64,000 nucleotides of DNA from RYN-230 sp963837515. GTDB lineage: Bacteria; Actinomycetota; Actinomycetes; Streptosporangiales; Streptosporangiaceae. Shown here piece by piece: positions 8,624-17,146 of this stretch; the first letter of the stretch is position 1; the number at the start of each line of letters is the position of its first letter. Made by a program: the position numbers and the translations under genes. The stretch covers positions 186,001-250,000 of the forward strand of contig CAWINT010000013.1 in the NCBI GenBank assembly GCA_963837515.1. The letters are read 5' to 3'. Under the pieces are notes generated by a model. The model was not told the origin of the DNA, did no database searches, and saw nothing but the letters and a program-made list of their open reading frames with translations.

Positions 8624-10515
8624 CAGCGACTCCGGGGGGTCGCGGTACTGGCCCCGGGGGTCGCCCTCCCGGGCCAGTACCGCGGCCGGTCCTCATCGGG
8701 AACTGCTCGGGGTTCTACGGGGACCGGATCGCGGCCGCCCGGGAGATGGTCTCCGGCGGCCCGATCGACGTGCTGACCGGGGACTACCTGGCCGAGCTGA
8801 CCATGCTGATCCTGTGGAAGGCCCGGCAGAAAGACCCGTCCACTGGGTATGCCCGGACCTTCCTGACCCAGCTGGAGGAGGTGCTGGGCAGCTGCCTGGA
8901 CCGCGGCGTCAAGGTCGTGGCGAACGCGGGCGGGCTGAACCCGTCCGGGCTGGCCGCGGAGGTCGCCGCGCTGGCTTCGCGGCTCGGGCTGGCCCCGCGG
9001 GTGGCCTGGATCGAGGGCGACGACCTGTCCGGGCGGATCGACGAGCTGCTGGCCGCCGGGCACCCGCTGGCCCACCTGGACACCGGCGAGACGCTCGCGG
9101 ACGCCGGGGTGAAACCGGTCACCGCCAACGCCTACCTGGGCGGGTGGGGGATCACCGCGGCGCTGGCCGCCGGGGCGGACGTGGTGATCTGCCCGCGGGT
9201 CACCGACGCGTCCCTGGTCACCGGCCCGGCCGCGTGGTGGCACGGCTGGTCCCGGGACAGCTACGACGAGCTGGCTGGGGCGCTGGCCGCCGGGCACGTG
9301 ATCGAGTGCGGGCCGCAGGCGACCGGGGGGAACTACTCGTGGCTGGCGGAGATCACCGACCGGCGCTACCCCGGCTTCCCCATCGCCGAGGTCGCGGCGG
9401 ACGGCAGTGCGGTGATCACCAAGCATCCCGGGACTGGCGGGCTGGTCTCCCCCGGCACGGTCACCGCGCAGCTGCTGTACGAGATCGCCGAGCCCGCGTA
9501 CCGCAACCCCGACGTGGTGGCGCACTTCGACACCATCCGGCTGCAGCCCGACGGCCCGGACCGGGTGCGGATGTCCGGGACCCGCGGCAGCCCGCCGCCG
9601 CCCACCCTCAAGGTGGCGCTCAACTATCTGGGTGGCTACCGCAACACCATGACCATGGTGCTGACCGGTCTGGACATCGAGGAGAAGGCCGCCTGGGCCG
9701 AGGCGGAGCTGCTGTCGATCCTCGGCGGCCGGGACTCGTTCGCCGAGCTGGACGTCCGGCTGCTGCGGTTCGACCAGCCCGACGCGCCGACCAACGAGCA
9801 GGCCACCGCGCACCTGCGGATCACCGTCAAGGACCCCGACCCGCGCAAGGTGGGCCGGGCGTTCGCCGCGGCGGTGATGGAGCTGGCCCTGGGCGGCTAC
9901 GCGGGGTTCCACACCACCACCCCGCCGACCCCGGAAAGCGGCTACGGCGTGTACTGGCCGGCCCTCGTCCCGGCCGAGGTGGTGCAGCAGGTAGTGGTGC
10001 TCCCGGACGGCACCCGCCAGGTCATCCCGCATACCGCAGGCGCCCCAGGCGCCCCAGGTGCCCCAGGCGCCCCAGGCGCCCCAGGCGCCCCAGGCGCCGC
10101 TCCGCCGGTCACTTTCGCATCTTCCGCCGCTCCGGCGGCGTCCAGCCCCAGCGTCCGCGCGCCGCTGGGCCTGGTGTGCGCGGCCCGGTCCGGCGACAAG
10201 GGCGGCAACGCGAACGTGGGGGTCTGGACCCGGGACGCGGCGGCGTTCGGGTGGCTGCGTGAATACCTGACCGCCGAGCGGCTGCGGCAGCTCATCCCGG
10301 AAGCGGCCGGTCTCCCGGTGCACCGTTACGAACTGCCCAACCTGCACGCGCTGAACTTCGTACTCGTCGGGCTGCTCGGCCAGGGCGTGGCGGCCTCGGC
10401 CCGCCCGGACCCGCAGGCCAAGGGCCTCGGGGAGTACCTGCGCAGCCGGTACGTCAACCTGCCGGCCAGCCTGGCCGGGAGCACCGGCGCCGGCCCGGCC
10501 CGGGACACCGGCTGA
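8620..10515 (+). CDS. AtuA-like acyclic terpene utilization protein (DUF1446) with C-terminal AtuA-like domain
   Basis: 631 residues from GTG 8620, which overlaps the previous stop by four bases. The N-terminal DUF1446 domain (roughly residues 25-460) starts with VLIGNCSGFYGDRI and contains LTGDYLAELTMLIL, VVANAGGLNP and ICPRVTDASLVTGPAAWW. A glycine-alanine-proline linker follows, encoded by a nine-base repeat. The C-terminal domain (about 510-620) contains GLVCAARSGDKGGNANVG and LPNLHALNFVL, the small AtuA-like domain that is a separate protein in some bacteria. AtuA is required for growth on citronellol/geranylate in Pseudomonas, but its reaction is not established. The fusion and operon place make the family call strong; the substrate remains inference. 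Confidence 0.9.
   Translation: MTATPGGRGTGPGGRPPGPVPRPVLIGNCSGFYGDRIAAAREMVSGGPIDVLTGDYLAELTMLILWKARQKDPSTGYARTFLTQLEEVLGSCLDRGVKVVANAGGLNPSGLAAEVAALASRLGLAPRVAWIEGDDLSGRIDELLAAGHPLAHLDTGETLADAGVKPVTANAYLGGWGITAALAAGADVVICPRVTDASLVTGPAAWWHGWSRDSYDELAGALAAGHVIECGPQATGGNYSWLAEITDRRYPGFPIAEVAADGSAVITKHPGTGGLVSPGTVTAQLLYEIAEPAYRNPDVVAHFDTIRLQPDGPDRVRMSGTRGSPPPPTLKVALNYLGGYRNTMTMVLTGLDIEEKAAWAEAELLSILGGRDSFAELDVRLLRFDQPDAPTNEQATAHLRITVKDPDPRKVGRAFAAAVMELALGGYAGFHTTTPPTPESGYGVYWPALVPAEVVQQVVVLPDGTRQVIPHTAGAPGAPGAPGAPGAPGAPGAAPPVTFASSAAPAASSPSVRAPLGLVCAARSGDKGGNANVGVWTRDAAAFGWLREYLTAERLRQLIPEAAGLPVHRYELPNLHALNFVLVGLLGQGVAASARPDPQAKGLGEYLRSRYVNLPASLAGSTGAGPARDTG
10039..10098 (+). repeat. Nine-base tandem repeat coding a collagen-like GAP linker
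   Basis: About seven copies of a nine-base unit (GGCGCCCCA) encode repeated Gly-Ala-Pro triplets inside the AtuA-like protein. One copy has a T in place of C; the others look identical, so the array is probably young. It sits exactly between the two domains and acts as a flexible or polyproline-like linker. Because the unit is a multiple of three, copy-number change would alter linker length without breaking the frame. Confidence 0.9.
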
Positions 10516-11150
10516 TGACCGAGACCGTGCGGACCCGGGACCCGGCCCGCAAGGAGCGCATCCTCGGCGCCGCAGCGGACCTCGTGGCCGACAGCGGCTA
10601 CCACGCCGTCTCGATGGCCGACATCGGCGCGGCGGCCGGGATCACCGGGTCGGGGATCTACCGGCACTTCGCCAGCAAGTCGGCGCTGCTGGTGGCGCTG
10701 TTCGACCGGGCCATCGACGGCCTGCTGCACGACGGGCGGCGGATCGTGACCGCGGCACCCAGCCTCGGCGAGGCGCTCCGCCAGCTCATCCGCGGCCAGG
10801 TGGAGTTCGTCATCGCCGACCGTGAGCTGGCCATCGTCTACCACAACGAGATCAACAACCTGCCCGCCGACGACCGGCGGCGGCTGCGCCGCAAGCAGCG
10901 GCTGTACCTGGAGGAGTGGGTCCACCTGGTGGACGAGCTGCACCCCGCGCTGGCCGACAGCGACGCCCGGGCGCTGGTGCACGCGGCGATCGGCGCCATC
11001 CAGTCGGCGCTGTTCCACGCCAGCGGCCTGCCCGGCGACCGCCTCCGCCAGCTCCTGACGTCCGCCGCCGAATCCATCCTCCGCTGCGCCCCTGACCCCC
11101 CGGCCCCTGACCCCCCGGCCCCTGACCCCGCGAGCCCAGCGGCCGCCTGA
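10515..11150 (+). CDS. TetR/AcrR family transcriptional regulator (likely regulator of the cluster)
   Basis: 211 residues. The N-terminal helix-turn-helix is textbook: RILGAAADLVADSGYHAVSM then DIGAAAGITGSGIYRHFASK and LLVALFDRA (about residues 15-65). The ligand-binding half includes YHNEINNLPADDRRRL, typical of a large actinobacterial TetR group tied to acyl-CoA catabolism. The C-terminus carries three copies of PDPPAP from a 15-base repeat near 11090-11125. The ATG overlaps the AtuA-like stop by one base (TGATG), so it is made from the same transcript. A CoA thioester or free acid of the pathway is the likely inducer, as for AtuR, but this is inferred from position. Confidence 0.88.
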   Translation: MTETVRTRDPARKERILGAAADLVADSGYHAVSMADIGAAAGITGSGIYRHFASKSALLVALFDRAIDGLLHDGRRIVTAAPSLGEALRQLIRGQVEFVIADRELAIVYHNEINNLPADDRRRLRRKQRLYLEEWVHLVDELHPALADSDARALVHAAIGAIQSALFHASGLPGDRLRQLLTSAAESILRCAPDPPAPDPPAPDPASPAAA

Positions 11151-11220
11151 CCGGAAGCACGCGTCGCGCGGCGGGTTTTATTCGGTTGCCGGGGGTGGTG
11201 GCCGGGGTGAAGGTGGTGGC

Positions 11221-11772
11221 ATGGGGTTCTTTGCCGAAGTGCCGCCGCCGGAGCCGGAGCCGCCCCGGCAGCATCATCCCTGGGAACTGCCGGAGGACGA
11301 ATTCCCCGGCATCGTGCCGGCTGGGCCGCTGCTGCTGGGGCGCACCAGCCGGGTGGCCGTGGGGATCACCTCGCTGGCGGCCTACACCAGCGGCTTTGAG
11401 ATCCTCATCTCCGCTCGCACCCGGCCCGGCGCGGGCGAGGTGGATGAGCGGCCGGTGATGGCCGGCGGCCACGAGTCATTCCGGCTCGGCCTGCAGCTGT
11501 CGGACGGCCATAAGGTGATCTTCAGCCACCGTGGGCCCGACCGGGACACCGAACCGGACGGGCCGATCCTGTGGCCGTATGCGTTTGGCGGCGGCCGGCG
11601 CCACCGGTTCTCCCGCTGGTGGGCGTGGCCGCTGCCGCCCGCAGGGCCGCTGGATTTCGTCTGCGAGTGGGCCCCGCTCGGAGTCCCCGAGAGCCGCGCC
11701 CGCGTGGCCGCGGAGTTGATCAGGGACGCAGCCCAGCGGAGCATTCGGCTGTGGTCCCCGGACGGGAATTGA
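11221..11772 (+). CDS. Hypothetical actinobacterial protein
   Basis: 183 residues starting at ATG 11221. I recognise no catalytic domain. The protein begins with a proline/glutamate-rich segment (VPPPEPEPPRQHHPWELPEDE), then a folded-looking core (SRVAVGITSLAAYTSGFEILISARTRPG, then GLQLSDGHKVIF, then WPYAFGGGRRHRFSRWWAWPLPPAGPLDFVCEW). The tail SRARVAAELIRDAAQRSIRLW looks helical. Proteins of this layout, with an acidic-proline start and a beta-rich middle, are common in actinomycetes and have no assigned function. It stands alone between the TetR gene and a convergent hydrolase. No signal peptide or membrane helix is visible. Confidence 0.7.
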   Translation: MGFFAEVPPPEPEPPRQHHPWELPEDEFPGIVPAGPLLLGRTSRVAVGITSLAAYTSGFEILISARTRPGAGEVDERPVMAGGHESFRLGLQLSDGHKVIFSHRGPDRDTEPDGPILWPYAFGGGRRHRFSRWWAWPLPPAGPLDFVCEWAPLGVPESRARVAAELIRDAAQRSIRLWSPDGN

Positions 11773-11882
11773 CGCGACAGCCGAAGGCCGGTCAGCGGGC
11801 CGGCCGGAGCGGCGGCCTGGTGCCGTCGTCGTGCCCCCGATGCGGGCCAGCGGCTGCCTGGCCGCTGGGCGGGGAAGGCTGA

Positions 11883-12674
11883 TCAGGCCGGGAAGAAGCC
11901 GGTGAGGGCGCGCGCCAGCAGCTGCGGGTCGGCGGCGTGGCCCTGGCCGGGCAGGGTGACGAGCCGGGCGCCCGGAATGGCCTGGCTGACGGCCCGGGCG
12001 GCGCCAGCCAGGAACGGGAAGCTGGCGCCGCCGTGCAGCACCAGCACCGGGCACGCCAGCTGGGCGGCGCGGGCCGCCGGGACGGCCGCGTCCGGGCCCA
12101 GAATGCCCGCGTGATCGTAGGCCAGTGTCGGGGCGATGGCTTCCAGCGCCGCCCAGGCCGGCGAGCCGCGCAGCACGGCCAGGTGCCCGGCAGGCAGGCC
12201 GGTGTAGAGCAGGAACAGCGCGACCGCGTCGCTGCGCCGGCCGTCGGCGAGCGCCGCGCGTAGCCCGGTGACGTAGGCATGCCAGTGGCGCTGGGCCAGT
12301 GGGTCCACGTGGTACGGGGGCTCGTACATGGCCAGCCCGGCGATCTGGCCGCCGAGCCGGACGGTGGCCTCGAACGCGAGGCAGGCGCCGGAGGAGTGCC
12401 CGTAGAGATAGGCGGTGCCGCCGCCGTCGCAGGCCAGCGCGGCGATGTCCTCGATCTCCCGCTGCACCGCGTACGGCGGGGTGTCCCCGCTGTCCCCGCG
12501 ACCGCGGCGATCGTAGCTGTAGACCGTGTACCGCGCCGCGAGCAACCTCATCAGTTCCGGCTTCAGCGCGGTGCGGCGGGTACACATCGCCCCGTCGACC
12601 AGGACCAGCGCCGGGCCGTGGCCCTGCCGGTCATAGACGATCCTGGTGCCGTCGCGTGAGGTCACGGAGTTCAC
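11883..12674 (-). CDS. Alpha/beta hydrolase
   Basis: 263 residues if translation starts at GTG 12674, where a G-run lies just upstream and the sequence begins NSVTSRDGTRIVYDRQG, the normal first strand of this family; the open frame extends 23 codons further to 12743 but that part is not family-like. The nucleophile elbow is YGHSSGAC (serine near residue 95), the acid is probably in the strand before CPVLVLHGG, and the histidine is in LPGQGHAADPQL near the C-terminus. RGRGDSGDTPPYAV matches the oxyanion-side loop of small esterases of the TAP/AB-hydrolase type. Substrate unknown. It is a single-gene unit, convergent with the hypothetical gene. Confidence 0.85.
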   Translation of the reverse strand: MNSVTSRDGTRIVYDRQGHGPALVLVDGAMCTRRTALKPELMRLLAARYTVYSYDRRGRGDSGDTPPYAVQREIEDIAALACDGGGTAYLYGHSSGACLAFEATVRLGGQIAGLAMYEPPYHVDPLAQRHWHAYVTGLRAALADGRRSDAVALFLLYTGLPAGHLAVLRGSPAWAALEAIAPTLAYDHAGILGPDAAVPAARAAQLACPVLVLHGGASFPFLAGAARAVSQAIPGARLVTLPGQGHAADPQLLARALTGFFPA

Positions 12675-12799
12675 GGGCCCCCCATCCGTGTGGTCCCGGC
12701 TGATCGGTAGACGACCCGGCCCCACGGGAATCACCGCCGCCACGGCGGCCCTAACGAGTCACCGGCCGCCTGGGTCTCCGCGGGCCGTGCGGTGCCCGG

Positions 12800-13102
12800 T
12801 CAGGACAGGTACAGCACCTGGTGGGTGGCGGCCACCAGGGCGGTCAGGGTGGCCCAGCAGGCCAGCCCGGCGAGCCGGCGCCGGGAGCCGAGCAGCGCCA
12901 GCACCGCGAACACGTAGACCTCGCCGACCGAGCGCAGGTCGGCGTGGCCGGACCAGATGTCCGGGGCGAGCAGGCCAAGCTCCAGGACGAAGAGCGCCAG
13001 GGTGACCCGCTCGTAGCCCTGGCTGCCCGCACGGCGCGGGCTGCCTTCGGGTCGGGGACTGGCCCCGGGGCGCGGCCCCGCCAGGCCCGCGGCCGTGAAC
13101 AC
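12800..13102 (-). pseudogene. C-terminal remnant of an integral membrane protein (perhaps a membrane glycosyltransferase)
   Basis: The part with protein-like character is about residues 28-100: YERVTLALFVLELGLL, then VGEVYVFAVLALLGSRRRLAGLACW and TALVAATHQVLYLS. These look like the last three transmembrane helices of a polytopic protein such as a PIG-V/GT87-type mannosyltransferase. The first 27 residues are antisense to a different remnant and are not family-like, so the gene appears broken at about 13025-13100. It faces the ABC permease remnant head-to-head with no promoter space left between them. The glycosyltransferase idea is a guess from helix style; the truncation is well supported. 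Confidence 0.5.
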
Positions 13103-13619
13103 GGTCAGCAGCTGCTCCGGCGTGGTGGCGGCCTACATCTGGTTCCTGGCCGACCTGACCCTGAGCATTGTCGCCGTGGCGGTCACCGCGGCCGGGGGGC
13201 TGCTGGTCGGCTGGCGGGTGCACACCGGGGCGGCCAGCGTCCTGCTCGCCGCCGGGCTGGCGCTGGTGTTCGGCTACGCGGCGGCGTGGGCCGGATGCTG
13301 CGTCGGGCTGATCGCGCGCGGCGCGGAATCGGCCCAGGCCGTGGGCCTGACCATCATCGTCCCGCTGTCGCTCACCTCGAACGCGTTCATCTCCACCGCC
13401 CACCTCACCCCCTGGCTGCGCGACGTCGCCGACTGGAACCCGGTCAGCGTGCTGGCCTCGGCCTGCCGTCAGCTGCTGGGCAACCCCGACCCGGCCGCCA
13501 GCCTCCCGGCCTGGCCGATGCAGCACCCGGAACTGGCCTCGGTGCTGTGGTCGGCGGGGCTGCTGGCCGTGGCCGCCCCGCTGGCCGTGTGGCCCTACGT
13601 CCGCCGGGCCCGGCGGTGA
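13095..13619 (+). pseudogene. ABC-2 type (DrrB-like) permease, N-terminus missing
   Basis: 174 residues remain of a family that is normally about 250-290. The segment GLIARGAESAQAVGLTIIVPLSLTSNAFI, followed by LRDVADWNPVSVLASACRQLLGN and a last helix ending WPYVRRARR, is characteristic of daunorubicin-resistance-type exporters. The first cytoplasmic region and first two helices are absent; upstream sequence belongs to the opposing remnant. No ATPase partner is nearby. With no upstream promoter and no partner it is very likely non-functional. Confidence 0.7.
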
Positions 13620-13632
13620 CCGGGGTGGTCCG

Positions 13633-15370
13633 GTGCGGGTGATGGTGATCACCGATCAGTACCCGCCCATGGTGGGCGGCGTGCCCACCGTCACCCGCGC
13701 GCTGGCCGCCGGTGGCCAGCTGACCGTGCACCTGCGCGGCTCGGTGCGGTGGCCGTGGTACGACGGGATGCGGCTGGCGGCTGTGCCCGGCGCGGCGGGC
13801 CGCCGGCTGCTGGCCGGTTTCGCGCCCGACGTCATCCACATCCACTCCCCGGTGACCCTCGGGGTCACCGCCCTGGCCGCCGCCCGGCGGCTGCGGATCC
13901 CGGTCATCTACACCAATCACTACCTGCCGGTGAACGTCCGGCCGGCGCGGCGGCACCCGCCGCGTCTGGCCGAGGCGGCGTTCTACTCGTTCGTCGTCGG
14001 CTTCGCCAACCGGTGCAGCCTGGTCACCGCGCCGACCGGGACGGCGCTGCGGCTGCTGCTCGACCGCGGCCTGCGGGTGCCGTCCGGCGTCGTCTCCAAC
14101 GGGATCGACCTGGCCCGGTTCCGGCCGGGGCCGCCGGAGCCGGGGATCCGCGACCGGTACGGACTGGCGGCCGGCCGGCCGGTGATCCTGTACGTCGGCC
14201 GGCTCAGCCCGGAGAAGCGGGTCAACATGCTGCTGCACGCGGTGGCCCGGCTGGCCCGGGACGCCCAGCTGGCCATCGCCGGCACCGGCCCGGCCGACGG
14301 AGCGCTGCGCGCCGCGGCGGCCCGGCTGGGGGCTGGCGCCACGGGCCCGGTTCCTCGGCCACGTGCCCGACGCCGACCTGCCCGGGCTGTACCGGGCGGC
14401 GGACGTGTTCGCCATCACGTCCGAGGCGGAACTGCAGAGCCTCGCCGCGATGGAGGCGATGGCCAGCGGCCTGCCGGTGGTCGCGGACCGGATCGTCGCG
14501 CCATCCGCCCCGGTTGCCCGCTGCTGCGCGGCGGACGGCACACCGGAGGGGCGTTATGTGGAAATCGGGCTGCCGGTGGGGGCGGAATTCGCCGGGGGCG
14601 CGGCGGACGCGGAGCGGCGCGCGCTGCGGCGCGCGCTGGGCCTGGCCGGGCCGCGTTTCCTGGTGGTGATGACGGGTGGCGCGGAAGGGTCCGGGGGCCT
14701 GTACCCGCGCGCCCGGGCCATCCTGCGGCACCTCCCGGACGTGGACGTGGTGGTCATCTGCGGCCGGAACGGCCGGCTGCGGCGCAGGCTGGACCGGCTG
14801 GCGGCGCGGGCGGCCGGGCGGCTGACGGTGTGCGGCTTCGTCGGCAACATGGCCGACTGGCTGCGCTGCGCCGACGTGGTGGTCGGCAAGGCCGGGCCGG
14901 GCACCATCGCCGAGGCGGCCTGCTGCGCCGCGCCGCTGGTGCTCACCTCGTTCGTGCCGGGCCAGGAAGCCGGCAACGCGGGTTTCGTGACCGCCGCCGG
15001 GGCCGGGCGGTACGCGCCCGGGCTCCGCGACCTGGTCGCCGAGATCCGCGCGCTGCGCGGCGACCCGGCCGCACTGGCGCGGATGCGGGCCGCCGCGGCC
15101 GGGCTATCCCGGTCCGCGGCCGCGGACCGGATCGCCGCCCTGCTGGCCGCGCTGGCCACCGGCTCCGGGCTACAGCCGCATCGCGCCGGGGAGCAGGAAG
15201 TAGTACAGGCAGCCGATGACGATCAGGTACGCCAGGATCACGAGCGTCCAGCCCATGTTGTAGCGGATCACCTCGCCCTCGTTGCGCACGAACCGGGTGG
15301 TGGAGACGCCGACGCTGGCCGTCTGCGGGGCGACCGGCTTGCCGACCTCAGCCCCGACGGAGTTGAGTGA
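13633..15370 (+). pseudogene. Chimeric glycosyltransferase: GT4 N-terminal part joined to a GT28/MGDG-synthase-like C-terminal half, with frameshift
   Basis: The first 235 residues from GTG 13633 are a GT4 enzyme: MVGGVPTVTRALA, DVIHIHSPVTLGV, VVSNGIDLARFRPG and VILYVGRLSPEKRVNMLL. At 14343-14345 (a GGG run) the frame slips; deleting one G gives ATARFLGHVPDADLPGLYRA, EAELQSLAAMEAMASGLPVVA, the GT4 donor-site E-x7-E region. After about 14490 the sequence stops being GT4 and becomes GT28-like: VEIGLPVGAEF, FLVVMTGGAEGSGGLYPRA, VVICGRNGRLRRRL, VVVGKAGPGTIAEAACCAAP, which is the MGDG-synthase/MurG donor domain. Convincing homology ends near 15165; the frame runs on to 15370 antisense to the permease gene. 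Two different enzymes have been fused by deletion. Confidence 0.75.
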
Positions 15371-16837
15371 CGGGAACAGCAGCACCGGCGCGCCGAGCAG
15401 TTTCGCCACCGAGAGCTGGAACTGGCCGAACACGGCGTTCGACGACGTGTTGCTGCCGGACAGGGCTACCGCGATCCAGCCGAGCACCGGGGAGAGCAGC
15501 ACGAACGCGGTCCCGACCTTGGCGAAGCCGCTGGCCATCGAGTTGGCCATCCCCGAATAGCTGAAGACGAAGGCCAGGCCGAAGATGAACGGCCCTACCA
15601 GCAGCGCCCCCCACATCTGGTGGAAGGTGGTGCGGAACACCTCGCGGAGCTGGCGCCGCCCGGGCCGCAGGAACAAGGAGATGAGCAGCCAGCTGGCCAG
15701 GATGGCGGTGCCCGCCACGAACGGCGCGAACTTCCAGGCTGAGTCCGCGTGGCCGCCCAGCGAGCTGACCGCGGTCACCTTCGGCGCGAACGGGACGTAT
15801 CCGGGGAGCGGTGACCACGGCCCGGTCCAGGCGACCACCACCGCGATGAGGATGCCGAACGGGACGAGCGCGCGGGTGACCCGCCAGGTCTGGTTGCGGC
15901 CCGCCCCGGCGGCGGACGGCGTGCCCGGCGCATCGGCGGCCGTGCCGGCCGCGGCCTGCCGGGCATAGCCGTCCATTTCCGCGGGGCTCAGCTCCCGGCC
16001 GCCGAATCCGAGCACCGCGCCCGGCCGCCACACCCGCAGCAGGCCGAGCAGCGCGGCGAAACAGGTGAGCGACCCGACGATGTCGGGCAGGTACGGGCCG
16101 ACGAACTCGGCGACCGGGAACTGGCCGACGATGTACCCCAGCGAGCCGACGACGGCCAGCGGCCAGCCGCCGCGCAGTCCCCGGGTCCCGCTGACCAGGT
16201 AGATGAGGATCAACGGCGGCAGCAGGGCCAGCAGCGCGACGATCTTGCCGATCGACGCGGACAGGGACAGCAGCGGCAGCCCGGTGACGGCGGCCAGCCC
16301 GATCACCGGTGCGCCCAGGGCGCCGTAGGAGACCGGTGCGTTGTTCGCGATCGCGGCGACCCGGATCGCGGCCAGGTCGGCCACGCCCAGCGCGATGAGG
16401 ATCGGGGCCACCACGGCCCACGGGTAGCCGAAGCCGACCAGCCCTTCCATCAGCGCGCCGAACGCCCACGCCATCAGCAGCGTCTGGACCCGGATGTCCG
16501 CGGTGGCCTGGCGGATCAGCCAGCTCTTGAAGTCCTCGAAGGCGCCCGTCACCACCAGCGTGTTGTAGACGATCACGCCCCAGAACACGATCCAGTTAAC
16601 CGACCAGACGCCGGTCGCGGCGCCCATCCCGTAGGACGCCAGCGTGTTGGCCAGCGGGGCGTGCCAGACCGTGACGGCGAGCACGATGGTGACCACGGAG
16701 CCGATGATCACCGCCTGCCAGGCGCTCATCCGGAGGACGGCGAGTAACAGCAGCAGCACCGCGACCGGGACGAGGGCCAGCAGCGTGGTCCCGGCTAACG
16801 AATGCAGCGGGTCGAGGACCTGGGTGAACGGCGCCAT
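15170..16837 (-). CDS. L-lactate permease (LctP/LldP family)
   Basis: 555 residues from ATG 16837, chosen because AGGAG lies eight bases upstream; the frame is open 38 codons further without family resemblance. About a dozen hydrophobic helices are visible. Family hallmarks include WGVIVYNTLVVTGAFEDFK, MEGLVGFGYPWAVVAPILIALG, ANNAPVSYGALGAPVIG near the middle and SGSNTSSNAVFGQFQ plus SVGVSTTRFVRNEGEVIR near the end. The family imports lactate (and glycolate) with protons. No lactate dehydrogenase gene is adjacent, so it is a single-gene unit here. Its 3' end abuts and antisense-overlaps the chimeric glycosyltransferase remnant. Confidence 0.92.
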   Translation of the reverse strand: MAPFTQVLDPLHSLAGTTLLALVPVAVLLLLLAVLRMSAWQAVIIGSVVTIVLAVTVWHAPLANTLASYGMGAATGVWSVNWIVFWGVIVYNTLVVTGAFEDFKSWLIRQATADIRVQTLLMAWAFGALMEGLVGFGYPWAVVAPILIALGVADLAAIRVAAIANNAPVSYGALGAPVIGLAAVTGLPLLSLSASIGKIVALLALLPPLILIYLVSGTRGLRGGWPLAVVGSLGYIVGQFPVAEFVGPYLPDIVGSLTCFAALLGLLRVWRPGAVLGFGGRELSPAEMDGYARQAAAGTAADAPGTPSAAGAGRNQTWRVTRALVPFGILIAVVVAWTGPWSPLPGYVPFAPKVTAVSSLGGHADSAWKFAPFVAGTAILASWLLISLFLRPGRRQLREVFRTTFHQMWGALLVGPFIFGLAFVFSYSGMANSMASGFAKVGTAFVLLSPVLGWIAVALSGSNTSSNAVFGQFQLSVAKLLGAPVLLFPSLNSVGAEVGKPVAPQTASVGVSTTRFVRNEGEVIRYNMGWTLVILAYLIVIGCLYYFLLPGAMRL

Positions 16838-17146
16838 CGTCGGTGCTCCTCTACACGTGGCGGCGGGGCGGCCACCCGGCCCGCCGCGGTGCCAGCCCGG
16901 CCGCGTGCCCGGTTTGCCAAGAATGTTCCCTCCGGAAAGTGATCCCGGCAAGGCCTGGCGCCGCGGCGCGCTGCTGGTCGTGCTGGGCTGAACCGGCCGG
17001 GTAACTTTCAGCGCCCCGCGAGCCCCGCGAGCGGGCGGCCAGCGGCCTGGGCCGGGCGCCGCCGGCGGCCGTTGACACCCGCCGGCCCGCCCCCGAGCAT
17101 CGCAGCGGAGTCACCGCCGCGCCCGCGGCCGTCCGAGGAGCCTGCC
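16838..17146. other. Intergenic region between permease and glycosidase
   Basis: 309 bases between two divergent starts. It carries the Shine-Dalgarno of each gene (AGGAG on the minus strand near 16845; GAGGAG on the plus strand at 17136-17141). The stretch 16910-16950 (AAGAATGTTCCCTCCGG) is the least GC-rich part and the likeliest promoter zone. No further gene or clear operator was seen. Confidence 0.5.
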
